DNA from: DASPKM01 sp035628135
GTDB taxonomy: Bacteria > Bacteroidota > Bacteroidia > Chitinophagales > Chitinophagaceae
Assembly (NCBI GenBank): GCA_035628135.1
Contig: DASPKM010000005.1
Coordinates: 155,053 to 219,052, forward strand
Length of the DNA stretch: 64,000 nt
Direction: 5' to 3'
This document shows, piece by piece, positions 53,522 to 63,651 of the stretch. The position numbers and the translations under genes are program-made. The stretch's first letter is position 1, and the number at the start of each line of letters is the position of its first letter. The notes beneath the pieces are model-generated. The model was not told where the DNA came from. It ran no database searches and saw nothing but the letters and a program-made list of their open reading frames with translations.

Positions 53522-55072
53522 ATGACCCGCGACGAGGGAGTACAACAGATACAATCAGATATTCACTGGGACGTGGCCGTGATAGGAGGAGGCGCCACCG
53601 GATTGGGCATTGCGCTGGAGGCGACCACCCGCGGATACAAAACACTGTTGGTCGAGCAATCAGACTTTGCAAAATCTACCTCGGGCAAAAGCACCAAGCT
53701 CATACACGGAGGCGTACGGTACCTTGCACAAGGCAATCTAAAATTGGTAAGAGAGGCCACGATCGAACGCGGCTTGCTGCGCCGCAATGCACCCCACCTT
53801 GTAAAAGACCAAACCTTCATCATTCCTATTTACGATCGCTGGCAGCAATTCAAGTACACGATCGGTTTAAAAATGTACGATTGGATCGCGGGCACGCAGA
53901 GCTTCGGTTCCTCGGTTTTTATCCCCCGAAATAAAATAATACAACAACTTTCCAATGTAAATACAGATGCATTGCTGGGTGTGGTGCTGTACCACGACGG
54001 CCAATTCGACGATGCGCGGCTTGCCATCAACCTCGCACAAACCATTGCCGATGCCGGCGGCACCGTTGTAAACTATATGCAGGTGACCGGCCTGCTAAAG
54101 GATGAACGCCAAAAACTTTCGGGGCTCATTGTAAAAGACCTGGAAACACTAGCGGGCTACACTATCCGCGCCAGGTCGGTAATAAATGCCACCGGCGTTT
54201 TTGTAGATGATATTATCGGCATGGATAATCCCGCGGCCGGTAAAAGTATTTGCGTGAGCCAGGGCGCGCACATTGTGGTAGATAAGAAATTTTATCCTTC
54301 ACCACATGCCCTGATGATACCCAGGACCAGCGATGGCCGCGTATTGTTTGCCGTTCCCTGGCGCAATAAAGTGGTGATCGGCACCACCGATACGCCGGTA
54401 AAGGAAGCAAGCCTGGAGCCGCTGGCGATGGAAAGCGAGATCAGTTTTATATTACACACAGCGGGCCAATACCTCACCGAAAAGCCCCAGCGCAGCGATG
54501 TGCTGAGTGTATTCACAGGACTAAGACCGCTCGCTGCTCCCAAAGTGGAAGGGCAAAAGACAAAAGAAATATCGCGCAGCCATAAGATCGTGGTTTCCCG
54601 CTCGTGCCTTTTCACCATACTGGGCGGCAAATGGACCACCTACCGCAAAATGGGTGAGGACATGCTCAACCGCATAGAAAAAGAATTACATTGGCCCCGC
54701 AAACGAAGCGCCACAGCAACCTTGCACATTCATGGATACGCGGAGACTACCGGTAACGAGTACCCGATCTCATTTTATGGCAGCGATTATGCCGCGATGC
54801 GCTCGACGAAGGATGGCGGCGGTTGGATCAGCGACAGCCTGCAGATCAGCCAGGCCCAGGTGTATTGGGCAGTGCAGCACGAAATGGCTAGGACGGTAGA
54901 AGACGTATTGTCGCGCAGGACCCGCGCCTTGCTGATGGACGCAAGGGAAAGCATGCGCATGGCCCCGGCCGTGGCCGCCATAATGGCTTCCGCGCTTGGC
55001 AAAAACGAAGCATGGATACAGCAACAGGTTGCAGACTATTGTAACCTTGCATTAAAATATATCTTGAAATAA
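53522..55072 (+). CDS. glpD: Glycerol-3-phosphate dehydrogenase, FAD-dependent
   Basis: 516 residues. FAD-binding start DVAVIGGGATGLGIALEATTRGYKTLLVEQSDFAKSTSGKSTKLIHGGVRYL, then RSVINATGVFVDDI, KVVIGTTDTPVKEAS and the C-terminal DAP-type domain. It oxidises glycerol-3-phosphate to dihydroxyacetone phosphate at the inner membrane, passing electrons to quinone. It starts 8 bases after the TPM gene and leads the glpD-glpK-glpF cluster; no GlpR-type regulator is adjacent. Confidence 0.95.
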   Translation: MTRDEGVQQIQSDIHWDVAVIGGGATGLGIALEATTRGYKTLLVEQSDFAKSTSGKSTKLIHGGVRYLAQGNLKLVREATIERGLLRRNAPHLVKDQTFIIPIYDRWQQFKYTIGLKMYDWIAGTQSFGSSVFIPRNKIIQQLSNVNTDALLGVVLYHDGQFDDARLAINLAQTIADAGGTVVNYMQVTGLLKDERQKLSGLIVKDLETLAGYTIRARSVINATGVFVDDIIGMDNPAAGKSICVSQGAHIVVDKKFYPSPHALMIPRTSDGRVLFAVPWRNKVVIGTTDTPVKEASLEPLAMESEISFILHTAGQYLTEKPQRSDVLSVFTGLRPLAAPKVEGQKTKEISRSHKIVVSRSCLFTILGGKWTTYRKMGEDMLNRIEKELHWPRKRSATATLHIHGYAETTGNEYPISFYGSDYAAMRSTKDGGGWISDSLQISQAQVYWAVQHEMARTVEDVLSRRTRALLMDARESMRMAPAVAAIMASALGKNEAWIQQQVADYCNLALKYILK

Positions 55073-55083
55073 TCTGAACCAAC

Positions 55084-56580
55084 ATGAACCAATACGTTCT
55101 TGCCTTCGACCAGGGAACAACCAGCTCGAGGGCTATTGTATTCGATAAAAACGGCGCCGTTGTGGCGGTGGCGCAAAAAGAGTTCACGCAAATCTATCCT
55201 CAGCCGGGTTGGGTGGAGCACAATCCCGAAGAAATATGGTACACCCAGGTGAGCGTGGCGGCCGAAGCAGTGGTAAAAGCAGGACTTACCATAAAAGACA
55301 TCATCACCATCGGAATTACCAACCAGCGCGAAACAACCATTGTATGGGACAGGGAAACCCACGAACCTGTTTATAACGCCATCGTGTGGCAAGACCGGCG
55401 CACCGCCGCTTTTTGCGATGAGCTGAGAAAGAACGGTTCCGATAAAGAGATCCAGCAACGTACCGGTCTTATTCCCGACGCTTATTTTTCAGCCACCAAA
55501 GTAAAATGGATACTCGACAATGTTGCGGGAGCGAGGCAAAAGGCTATTAACGGCAAGCTTTGTTTCGGCACAGTCGATACCTGGTTGTTGTGGAAGCTTA
55601 CTAACGGCCAGGTACATGTGACAGACGTGTCAAATGCCTCGCGCACCATGCTGTTCAATATCCATACCCTGGCATGGGATGCTGAATTGCTGAAGCTGTT
55701 CGATATTCCCGAAGCGATGCTTCCCCTGGTGAGATCCAACAGCGAAGTGTATGGTTACACCGAAAACGTGCTCACAGGAAGCATGGTGCCGCTAAGCGGA
55801 ATGGCCGGCGACCAGCAGGCCGCGCTATTCGGACAGATGTGCGTGAAGGCCGGCATGGTAAAAAATACTTATGGCACCGGTTGTTTTATGCTTATGAACA
55901 CCGGCAACAAACCGGTGCTGTCTAATAATAACCTTCTCACCACTATCGGATGGAAAATAAACGGCACTGTTCAATATGCGTTGGAGGGAAGCGTGTTCAT
56001 AGCAGGCGCCGTGGTACAATGGCTGAGAGATGGACTGGAGCTCATAAGGAATTCATCGGATATTGAGCAACTGGCAGCCCGGGTGCAGGATAACGGTGAT
56101 GTATACATGGTGCCGGCCTTTGCAGGCCTGGGCGCCCCATACTGGAACCAGCATGCCCGCGGCACCATCGTAGGCGTTACAAGAGGTACTACCGCCGCGC
56201 ATCTTGCACGCGCCGCACTGGAAAGCATCGCATACCAGGCGAGGGATGTATTAAAAGCAATGGAAGCCGACGCGGGCTTCCCCATCAGTGAATTGCGGGT
56301 AGACGGTGGCGCTACGGTAAATAATATGCTCATGCAGTTCCAGAGTGATATTTTAAATACGCTGGTCATTCGGCCTAAGATCACCGAGACCACCGCATTG
56401 GGTGCGGCGTATATGGCGGGATTGGCAGTTGGCTTCTGGAGTGGTCTCCACGAGATTGAAGAATACTGGAAGGCCGATGCCATCTTTAAACCCGCAATGG
56501 ACGAACCCATGCGCGAGCAACTTACGGGTAAATGGAGCCGCGCCGTGAAAGCAGCGCAGGCATGGGCGGAACCGGTGTAA
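55084..56580 (+). CDS. glpK: Glycerol kinase
   Basis: 498 residues. FGGY kinase start YVLAFDQGTTSSRAIVFDKNGAVVAV, then GITNQRETTIVWDRETHEPVYNAIVWQDRRTA, LSGMAGDQQAALFGQMC, MKNTYGTGCFML-like text and the ATPase LRVDGGATVNNMLMQFQSDIL. It phosphorylates imported glycerol to glycerol-3-phosphate, the substrate of GlpD encoded 11 bases upstream. Confidence 0.97.
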   Translation: MNQYVLAFDQGTTSSRAIVFDKNGAVVAVAQKEFTQIYPQPGWVEHNPEEIWYTQVSVAAEAVVKAGLTIKDIITIGITNQRETTIVWDRETHEPVYNAIVWQDRRTAAFCDELRKNGSDKEIQQRTGLIPDAYFSATKVKWILDNVAGARQKAINGKLCFGTVDTWLLWKLTNGQVHVTDVSNASRTMLFNIHTLAWDAELLKLFDIPEAMLPLVRSNSEVYGYTENVLTGSMVPLSGMAGDQQAALFGQMCVKAGMVKNTYGTGCFMLMNTGNKPVLSNNNLLTTIGWKINGTVQYALEGSVFIAGAVVQWLRDGLELIRNSSDIEQLAARVQDNGDVYMVPAFAGLGAPYWNQHARGTIVGVTRGTTAAHLARAALESIAYQARDVLKAMEADAGFPISELRVDGGATVNNMLMQFQSDILNTLVIRPKITETTALGAAYMAGLAVGFWSGLHEIEEYWKADAIFKPAMDEPMREQLTGKWSRAVKAAQAWAEPV

Positions 56581-56642
56581 TGAGCAATCATCACAATTCG
56601 CCATTAACCATTCACGACTCATCATTCATTCAACATACATTT

Positions 56643-57380
56643 ATGGAGATCACTGCATCAGGAATCATGAACCTCTTTTTTGGTGAGCTGGTCGGGACCT
56701 TCCTGCTCATACTATTAGGTAACGGCGTTGTTGCCAACGTAGTGCTTGGAAAAACAAAAGGCAACAACAGCGGATGGATCGTCATTACCTTCGGTTGGGC
56801 CATGGCGGTATTCACCGGCGTATATGTTGCTTCCAGGTCCAGCGGCGCGCACCTGAACCCCGCGGTAACTTTTGCGCTTGCCTTTTTGGAAAAAACCCCA
56901 TGGGATGATGTACCGATCTATATCGCGGGGCAAATGCTGGGCGCCATGCTCGGAGCATTCATGGTTTGGGTAGCCTACCAACAGCATTTTACTGCTACCG
57001 ACGACAATGCAGGCAAGTTGGCCGTGTTTGCAACAGGGCCCGCCATCAGGAGCCCGCTGCACAATTTGCTGACGGAGATCATCGGAACTTTTGTATTGAT
57101 ATTCGGCGTGCTCCAGATCGTTGCACCTTCAAACAGCCTCGGCGCGCTGGATGCATTGCCCGTAGCGCTGTTGGTGTTAGGCATTGGTATCAGCCTCGGT
57201 GGTCCTACAGGGTATGCTATCAATCCTGCAAGAGACCTGGGGCCACGGATCGTACACGCATTGCTGCCGATGCGCAAAGGCAGCAGTGATTGGGGCTATA
57301 GCTGGATACCCATACTCGGTCCGTTTATCGGCGCATTGCTGGCGGCTATGGTGTTTAAAGGATTAAGTATCACGCCATAA
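56643..57380 (+). CDS. glpF: Glycerol facilitator (aquaglyceroporin, MIP family)
   Basis: 245 residues from the ATG at 56643; a longer reading frame from 56532 overlaps glpK and has no extra membrane features. Six membrane segments. The two half-helix motifs are SGAHLNPAVT and GYAINPARDLGPR; the Asp after NPAR is the mark of glycerol-conducting members. Passive glycerol uptake across the inner membrane. Third gene of the glp operon. Confidence 0.93.
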   Translation: MEITASGIMNLFFGELVGTFLLILLGNGVVANVVLGKTKGNNSGWIVITFGWAMAVFTGVYVASRSSGAHLNPAVTFALAFLEKTPWDDVPIYIAGQMLGAMLGAFMVWVAYQQHFTATDDNAGKLAVFATGPAIRSPLHNLLTEIIGTFVLIFGVLQIVAPSNSLGALDALPVALLVLGIGISLGGPTGYAINPARDLGPRIVHALLPMRKGSSDWGYSWIPILGPFIGALLAAMVFKGLSITP

Positions 57381-57382
57381 AT

Positions 57383-57500
57383 AAGTCATTAGGTCATTGG
57401 TCATTAGGTCATCGGGTTATAAAAAAAGCAATAGGTCAATAGTGGAATACTATTGACCTATTGACTTAATGACCAATGACTCAATGACTCAATGACTTAA
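57383..57500. repeat. Long inverted repeat between glpF and the M1 peptidase gene
   Basis: CAATAGGTCAATAGT (57429-57443), loop GGAAT, ACTATTGACCTATTG (57449-57463) form a perfect 15-base-pair stem. Outside it lie several copies of AATGAC / GTCATT on opposite strands, extending the pairing to about 57383-57500. Probably a bidirectional terminator or an intergenic repeat element. Confidence 0.7.
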
Positions 57501-59989
57501 AACCCCTTCTGATCACCAATCTTCGAATTAATATAATCTGCCTGGTCTTTCAGCCCGGCATTTTGTTTTTTATTAGCCAGTCCTTTCAGCACAATATTAT
57601 TGATGAAAGGATCGGTTTGCGGACGGAATGCCGCAGGTATCGCATTCCTGAACTCGATGATCATGTCGACACCTTTCTTCAGCTTCTCGGTGTCTTTTAC
57701 TTTTTCCAGGAAGTTGGCGAAAACGGGCAGCTTGTCGAACTTGGCCTGGCTCAAAGGCAGATCGTCGAAGTTCTTCGCGATCACATCAAATGCAGTTTCA
57801 TCGCCGAATTTGATCAGCGCTTCGGAAATGGCATCACCCAATTTTCCTTTGGCGGGCAGTTTTGCCAAACGCTGTGCTTCTTTATATCCCGCGGCGCTGT
57901 CAACAGCAGCCAATGCGTCCAGCGCCTCACCCGCAACGCTGTAAGAAGAATCGGAAAGCGACTTTATATATAACGCCTTGTATTCAGCCTTGTCGTAATT
58001 GGGCAGCAGGCTAATGGCCTTTGCACGCACAGTTGCCTTCGGATCTTTCAATGCCAGCTGGTAAATCACGGATTCCATAGCCGTGCGAACGTTCGGCTTG
58101 CGCATGTCGATCTTGCCCAGGGCATATGTGCGCAATCCATCGTACTTATCGGTCAGGCTTGCTTTGAGCAATTCGATTGCTTTCGCATCATCCTGGTTTC
58201 TTGCGGCAAAATCGATCGCTTCCCTGCGGTCGAGATAAAGGCCTGCGTTCTTATATTGGAATGAAAAATTATCGATGGTCTTGCCGCTCTCTCTTTTGTC
58301 GGTCAGCAGGTATTTATCACCGTCGAAGTTTACGAGGTCGGGCTTGGTATTGTACGTAAAGCTGAAAGTGTCAACTTTGTTTCGCACCCATATTTGTTTT
58401 CTTTCTTTTTTACCGCCTTCATAAATATCGATCGCCACAGGCAGTTTAAACACTTTACCCGTTGTTTGTGTCTGGCGCACGATCACCATAGCTTTTTTGT
58501 TGGCTTCGTCGTAAGAATAGTTTACGTCCAGCTTGGGATGGCCGCTGCCAAAAAACCATTGGTTGAAATACCAGTTCAGGTCTTTGCCGGTGATGTCTTC
58601 GAATGCAAGGCGCAGGTTGTGTGCTTCGCCTGCTTTGAATTTGTTGGAGGTAAGGTAAACGTTCAGCGCCTTAAAGAATGCGCTGTCGCCCACAATGTTC
58701 CGCAACATGTGCAAAATGCGGCCGCCTTTGTTATAACTAACGGCATCGAACATGTCTTCTTTGTCGCGGTAATAAAAACGCACCAGGTCTTTATTTTCGC
58801 TCTGGCTTTGAATGTAGCCGCTCATATCGGAATAATGATGGTCGTCGGCTGCGTCCTTGCCGTACTTGTATTCTCTCCACAAATATTCACTGTAGTTGGC
58901 GAATGATTCATTGAGCGCAAGGTTGCTCCAGCTTTCGGTCGTAACATAATCACCGAACCATTGGTGGAACAATTCATGCGCTATCACATCTTCCCAGGAG
59001 TTGCCGTCGACCAGTTGGCGTGCGTCCTGGTAAGCGCTTTCCTGGTGAATGGTGGCGGTGGTGTTTTCCATGGCGCCGCTTACATAGTCGCGGCTAACAA
59101 TCTGGCCGTATTTCGACCAGGGGAACTCAACGCCGATAATGCGGGAAAAATAGCTCATCATTTCTGGCGTATGCCCGAATATTCTCCTCGCAACGGGCGC
59201 ATATTCTTTTTCTACATAATAGCTTACTTCTTTGCCTTTGTAAGAATCCTTGATCACTGAATACTCGCCTGCGCCCATGAAGAACAGGTAAGGAGCGTGC
59301 GGCAGGTCCATCTTCCAGGTATCGGTGCGCGTGCCGTCGGTATTTTTCTTTTGCGACACCAGTATGCCGTTGGACAGGGTAACAAATTTAGCAGGAACCG
59401 TCATGGCTATTTCCTGGGTGGTTTTTTGATTGGGCTTGTCGATGGTGGGCACCCAAACGCTGGTGGCTTCTGTTTCGCCTTGTGTCCATAATTGTGTGGG
59501 CTTGTCTTTTTCTTCTCCTCTCGGGTTGATAAAGTACAGGCCTTTGGCATCAGTAATGGCCGCGCTGCCTTTCCCTTCAAATTCATCGGGCTTGGCGGTA
59601 TACTCAATGTATACGGTGTATTGTTCGCCGCCTTTGTATTTTTTGTCGAGCTTGATGTTCATGATCATCCCATCGTATTCATACTTCAGCGGTAATTGGC
59701 TGCTGCCTTTCACGATGTTTACTTTATGGATATCCATTCCCTTGGCATCCAGGGTAAGGGAATCTGTAGCATAAAAATGCGGCTTCAGCGTTATCCATAC
59801 TTTACCATTGAGGTGTGATTTGCTGAAGTCGAGGCGTGCATCCAGTTTGGTATGAACAAGGTCGTTGATGCGTGGCGCGGTTTCGCGGTAAATGGTTTTC
59901 CAGGTGGTATCGGCTTGTCGGCCGTCATGCTGTGCAATCAAAGACAGGCTGATGAATAAAATGATCATTAAAGAAACAGCTCTTTTCAT
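57497..59989 (-). CDS. M1-family zinc aminopeptidase
   Basis: 830 residues. Signal peptide (MKRAVSLMIILFISLSLIAQ). M1 core: GAMEN (305-309) for substrate binding, HELFH (338-342) and the third zinc ligand Glu361 in NESFA. The last ~250 residues are helical repeats (ALKDPKATVRAKAISLL; DSSYSVAGEALDALAAV) that look HEAT-like. It would cleave N-terminal residues from peptides in the periplasm or outside. It stands alone with the long inverted repeat at its 3' end. Confidence 0.95.
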   Translation of the reverse strand: MKRAVSLMIILFISLSLIAQHDGRQADTTWKTIYRETAPRINDLVHTKLDARLDFSKSHLNGKVWITLKPHFYATDSLTLDAKGMDIHKVNIVKGSSQLPLKYEYDGMIMNIKLDKKYKGGEQYTVYIEYTAKPDEFEGKGSAAITDAKGLYFINPRGEEKDKPTQLWTQGETEATSVWVPTIDKPNQKTTQEIAMTVPAKFVTLSNGILVSQKKNTDGTRTDTWKMDLPHAPYLFFMGAGEYSVIKDSYKGKEVSYYVEKEYAPVARRIFGHTPEMMSYFSRIIGVEFPWSKYGQIVSRDYVSGAMENTTATIHQESAYQDARQLVDGNSWEDVIAHELFHQWFGDYVTTESWSNLALNESFANYSEYLWREYKYGKDAADDHHYSDMSGYIQSQSENKDLVRFYYRDKEDMFDAVSYNKGGRILHMLRNIVGDSAFFKALNVYLTSNKFKAGEAHNLRLAFEDITGKDLNWYFNQWFFGSGHPKLDVNYSYDEANKKAMVIVRQTQTTGKVFKLPVAIDIYEGGKKERKQIWVRNKVDTFSFTYNTKPDLVNFDGDKYLLTDKRESGKTIDNFSFQYKNAGLYLDRREAIDFAARNQDDAKAIELLKASLTDKYDGLRTYALGKIDMRKPNVRTAMESVIYQLALKDPKATVRAKAISLLPNYDKAEYKALYIKSLSDSSYSVAGEALDALAAVDSAAGYKEAQRLAKLPAKGKLGDAISEALIKFGDETAFDVIAKNFDDLPLSQAKFDKLPVFANFLEKVKDTEKLKKGVDMIIEFRNAIPAAFRPQTDPFINNIVLKGLANKKQNAGLKDQADYINSKIGDQKGF

Positions 59990-60120
59990 ATGTGCTTTTT
60001 TTTGAGACCCGTAAAGATATGCCTGTAAGATAGGCTTAGGCGTTATTTTCGCGCCAAAATTTTGATCAGTGGTGTTACTGAGGATGTATTTAATTAGATT
60101 TGTTTAGCTTTTAACGAATT

Positions 60121-61863
60121 ATGAGCAGGAAAGCCGTATTGCTGGTGTTGTGCTTGGGATGGTTGTCGCAGCTTGCCGCGCAGCAGGAGTATTTCGTATT
60201 CATCCAGCACGAAAAAAATCAACCGTTTTATGTTCGGATGGCGGAGAAGACTTATAGTTCTTCCGCCCTCGGGCATATCATATTGCCGAAACTGAAAGAT
60301 TCTTCGTACACATTGTTCATTGGATTTCCCAACAATCAATTTCCCGAGCATGAGTTTGTAGTGCGGCTTAATAAAAAAGATAGGGGCTATGAGTTGAAGA
60401 ATATGGGCGAAAAAGGATGGGCCTTGTTCGACAGGTCGGACCTTGAGCTGGTATCGCCGGTAAAAAATACAAAGTCTGATTCCGGTAACGGCGGCGCAAC
60501 GTTTATAAAACGGAACGATGATTTTGCGCGGTTGATGTCCGGAGTGGTAAACGATACTGCCGTGTTATATATAGCCGCGGTTGAGAAGAAGGCAGCGCCG
60601 GTGGCGCGCACCGACAGTACTGCTGCTGATTTGGCCAGCTTGCAAAAAAAGGTGCCGCAGGAATCGATGAAACCAGATACGGTGCGCGCTGTAACTAAGA
60701 CCGATCTGCCGGTGCAGGAACAAAAAAAGCCGGCAACCGATACCACTGCGTTGGTAAAAACTATTACTGACCCGTGGGCGCAGCACCCCAAAAACCCTGT
60801 TACCGATACGGCTGCCAGTGTAAAGACCAATACCAAACCTCCGGTGCAAGAGCCTGTTAAAACGATCACCGATACAACTGCCATTGTAAAAAATACCGCG
60901 TTAGAGGATCAATCAAAAACCGGATCGCCGGTTCAAAAATCAGGTAAGACGGTGGCAGATACGTCCACTGCAAAAATTACTTTGCCGCAGCAGGATTCTT
61001 CAAAAACCGCATCGCTGGTTTCAAATGCTGATAAGGTTGTGGCCGATACAACGGCAAAAGTGAAAACTGATCCCGAGCCGGTAAATGATACTGTCTTTAA
61101 TCCGCCGGCTTTGCCGGTAATTGCCCTGATTAAGCACTACACTACGGATACAGGATATTATATGTTGATGAAAGACGAGCAGGATAGCATCGATATTTTT
61201 ATTCCTGTCGATGTAAGCGAGGTGGCTAAGAACGATAAGTCTTCCACAAAGCAGGACACCAAAACCAAGGCCCCGGCAACAAAGCCCGGTGAAAAGAAAA
61301 ACGAAAAAAGCGACACAGGCCAGGTGAAGACGCTCAGCACTGAAAGTAAATCTACCGCGGTAGCGGATGCTGATACGGCGAAGCGCAATATGCTGAACCA
61401 GGAAAATTCTTCAAAGCCGGATACTTCAAAAAATGACGATTCCAGAAGGGATTTCTCCCGGGATAGTGCATTGACAACCAATACTTCTGGCGAACCCGCC
61501 TCCACGAAACAGCCAAATGTTACAGATAGCGGTAAAAAGCAATCGAAGCTGGTAATGATGAATTCCGACTGCAGGGTATTTGCCGCAGAGAGTGATGTAG
61601 ACAAGCTTAGAGTGAAGCTAATACAGGAGAAGGATGCCGCGGCCAGGATCAGCGCGGCGAAGAAAGTGTTCAAAACCAAGTGTTTTTCTGCTGCCCAGGT
61701 AAAGGCCCTGAGCGAGCTGTTCCCCTACGATGACCAGAAATACCAATTTTTAGAGGCTGCCTATCCCTTTGTTTCCGATACTTCTCTATTCAAGGAATTG
61801 GTTTCCTTGCTTTCTGACCCCGTTTATGTCCAGCGCTTTAGGAAGCTGGTGCGGTTGGATTAA
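60121..61863 (+). CDS. DUF4476 protein with a long repetitive linker
   Basis: 580 residues. Signal peptide MSRKAVLLVLCLGWLSQLAA. The N-terminal domain (about 22-115) is beta-rich and shared with other Bacteroidota DUF4476 proteins (QEYFVFIQHEKNQPFYVRMAEKTYSSSALGHIILPKL). Residues ~160-480 are a low-complexity linker of Thr, Lys, Asp, Pro and Ala with recurring DTTA-x-VKT units. The last ~90 residues (NSDCRVFAAESDVDKLRVKLIQEKDAAARISAAKKVF to the end) are the DUF4476 helical domain. Function unknown; exported. Confidence 0.83.
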   Translation: MSRKAVLLVLCLGWLSQLAAQQEYFVFIQHEKNQPFYVRMAEKTYSSSALGHIILPKLKDSSYTLFIGFPNNQFPEHEFVVRLNKKDRGYELKNMGEKGWALFDRSDLELVSPVKNTKSDSGNGGATFIKRNDDFARLMSGVVNDTAVLYIAAVEKKAAPVARTDSTAADLASLQKKVPQESMKPDTVRAVTKTDLPVQEQKKPATDTTALVKTITDPWAQHPKNPVTDTAASVKTNTKPPVQEPVKTITDTTAIVKNTALEDQSKTGSPVQKSGKTVADTSTAKITLPQQDSSKTASLVSNADKVVADTTAKVKTDPEPVNDTVFNPPALPVIALIKHYTTDTGYYMLMKDEQDSIDIFIPVDVSEVAKNDKSSTKQDTKTKAPATKPGEKKNEKSDTGQVKTLSTESKSTAVADADTAKRNMLNQENSSKPDTSKNDDSRRDFSRDSALTTNTSGEPASTKQPNVTDSGKKQSKLVMMNSDCRVFAAESDVDKLRVKLIQEKDAAARISAAKKVFKTKCFSAAQVKALSELFPYDDQKYQFLEAAYPFVSDTSLFKELVSLLSDPVYVQRFRKLVRLD

Positions 61864-62462
61864 TTATTGAGCGATTAATTGCAGGACCCTCTCTGCGCGG
61901 TCGGATATTCCGATTGCTCAACTGAACATATCGGTTTACTTTTATCGCTCTGATTTAGTTATCGTCGATTCCGGTCAGCCGTTGGCCTACCCGGTTACGC
62001 CTCAATAAGGGTCGCTCGTTAGCAGGGTATACTAAAACGGGAACGAGGCATGCATGAAAGCCGTAGGATTAACGTAAGATACACAAAGGATGAACGAAGG
62101 ATAGGTGTGCCGCCGATGAAGATGGACCATTGATTTCAAAGGCCATACAGGATTCAGTCGCGATATTTCTCATTTCAATTGGGCAGCATTGGCCCCATGA
62201 CTTCCGGCCATTAGGATGCACAACCTAGATTCGCTAGCCATTAACTATCAATTGTTTATGCCAGGCTTATTCAGTTGGGATCCTATTAACACGGATTGTC
62301 TTCGTTCATTATTATATTCGATTGCACTTGGTTACATCTTACAATTCCGATTACTTCGGGTTCATTTTCATATTCCGTTGCACGGGGTTGCGTCGCGTTA
62401 ATTCCGATTACTTCAGCTCATTCTCCGACTGTCCCGTAAACGCTTAGACGTATTTTCGCCCT
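61864..62462. other. 599-base gap without a supported gene
   Basis: No reading frame here looks like a real gene; the short open frame at 62216-62401 has no sensible start or composition. The sole pattern seen is a diverged repeat: AATTCCGATTACTTC at 62343-62357 and again at 62400-62414, each followed by a similar 12 bases. Possibly decayed sequence. Confidence 0.5.
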
Positions 62463-63221
62463 ATGAAACGATATTTCCTCGAAGTGGCTTACCATGGAGC
62501 CCGCTACAGCGGCTTCCAGGTACAGGAAAATGCCGCTACCGTGCAGTCGGAGGTAGAGCGGGCTTTGGGAATATATTTCAGGAAAGCCATTGAGTTAACG
62601 GGCTCATCCAGGACGGATGCGGGGGTGCATGCCCTGCAGAATTACTTCCATTTCGACGCGGCCGAAGAAATACCGGCCGCTTCCCTATATAATATAAATG
62701 CGATACTGCCGCGGGATGTTGTTATAAAGTCCATGCGGGAGGTGCGGCCCAACGGGGAGGGGGTGATGCCCCATTGCCGGTTCAGTGCGCTAAGCCGGGA
62801 ATACAGCTATTATATATACCAGGCCAAAAATCCCTTCCTGGCTGACCGGGCTTTTTTTTACCCGTACACCCTCGATATTTCCTTGCTGGAGCTGGCCGCC
62901 GCGGTTATTCCCGGATACACAGATTTTAGTTCGTTTTCGAAGCGGAGAACGCAGGTGAAGACCTTCGATTGTAATATTATGGTGAGTCGTTGGAGGCAGG
63001 TTGATGATTGCGTTGTGTATAATGTGAAAGGCAATCGTTTTTTGCGTGGCATGGTGCGTGGGTTGGTGGGTACGATGTTGCAGGTAGGAAGAGGAAAGAT
63101 TATGCTGGAAGGGTTGAGAGAGATCATTGAGAAGAGGGATTGCACGTTGGCTGATTTTGCGGTGCCTGCGCATGGATTGTTTTTGACCGCTGTAGAATAC
63201 CCGGAAAATATATTTGTATGA
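62463..63221 (+). CDS. truA: tRNA pseudouridine synthase A
   Basis: 252 residues. Catalytic Asp52 in GSSRTDAGVHALQNYFHF, with the family blocks LEVAYHGARYSGFQVQENAATVQSEVERAL, SALSREYSYYIY and GNRFLRGMVRGLVGTMLQVGRGK. It makes pseudouridine at positions 38-40 of the tRNA anticodon arm. The gene ends just before the rRNA promoters. A TATTTTCG box ends 4 bases before its ATG. Confidence 0.96.
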   Translation: MKRYFLEVAYHGARYSGFQVQENAATVQSEVERALGIYFRKAIELTGSSRTDAGVHALQNYFHFDAAEEIPAASLYNINAILPRDVVIKSMREVRPNGEGVMPHCRFSALSREYSYYIYQAKNPFLADRAFFYPYTLDISLLELAAAVIPGYTDFSSFSKRRTQVKTFDCNIMVSRWRQVDDCVVYNVKGNRFLRGMVRGLVGTMLQVGRGKIMLEGLREIIEKRDCTLADFAVPAHGLFLTAVEYPENIFV

Positions 63222-63276
63222 AATGCAGGCGGGGCTTGCATTTGAGGAAACGTTAACAGTAAAGTTCTGAAAATAG

Positions 63277-63307
63277 TTTGTGGGGAATGTGTACGTGCTT
63301 ATCTTTG
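63277..63307 (+). promoter_or_regulatory. rRNA promoter module 1
   Basis: TTTG (63277-63280), exactly 19 bases, TATCTTTG (63300-63307): the full Bacteroidota housekeeping promoter. It is followed by a small hairpin CCCGC...GCGG and AGTTCTTTTAAGG. Confidence 0.9.
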
Positions 63308-63388
63308 CAGCCCGCAATTGAAAAACGCGGAAGTTCTTTTAAGGAAATGCAAAATATAGGACAGAAGGATAAAAGATTGGTGATATGG

Positions 63389-63419
63389 TTGGATGGTGAA
63401 TGATATCTTCTTATCTTTG
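63389..63419 (+). promoter_or_regulatory. rRNA promoter module 2
   Basis: TTGG (63389-63392), 19 bases, TATCTTTG (63412-63419), then hairpin CCGC...GCGG and AGTTCTTAGGAAA. Confidence 0.85.
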
Positions 63420-63504
63420 CAGCCGCGAATAAAAAATGCGGAAGTTCTTAGGAAAAAATGTGAATTGAGTGTGAGGCTGGTGTGAATAAAAACCGGTGAA
63501 AAAA

Positions 63505-63535
63505 TTGGTGAGTAACACGAAGCTTTGTATCTTTG
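63505..63535 (+). promoter_or_regulatory. rRNA promoter module 3
   Basis: TTGG (63505-63508), 19 bases, TATCTTTG (63528-63535), then hairpin CCGCTT...AAGCGG and AGTTCTTCAAAAA. Confidence 0.85.
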
Positions 63536-63620
63536 CAGTCCGCTTCAAAAAAAGCGGTAGTTCTTCAAAAAATTCACGCGATCCGGGATAAGTTGATCCG
63601 GATAAAATCACAAGAAAAAA

Positions 63621-63651
63621 TTTGGTGGAATTATAAAGGTGCGTAACTTCG
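63621..63651 (+). promoter_or_regulatory. rRNA promoter module 4 (diverged -7)
   Basis: TTTG (63621-63624), 19 bases, TAACTTCG (63644-63651), one base off consensus. It is followed by CCATTT...AAATGG, a CCGCC/GGCGG hairpin and AGTTCTTTGAAAG, which is close to the boxA of rRNA antitermination. Confidence 0.7.

Noticed and set aside
62216..62401. Short open frame in the gap before truA
   Set aside because: 61 residues, no plausible start context or family, in a stretch that looks decayed.
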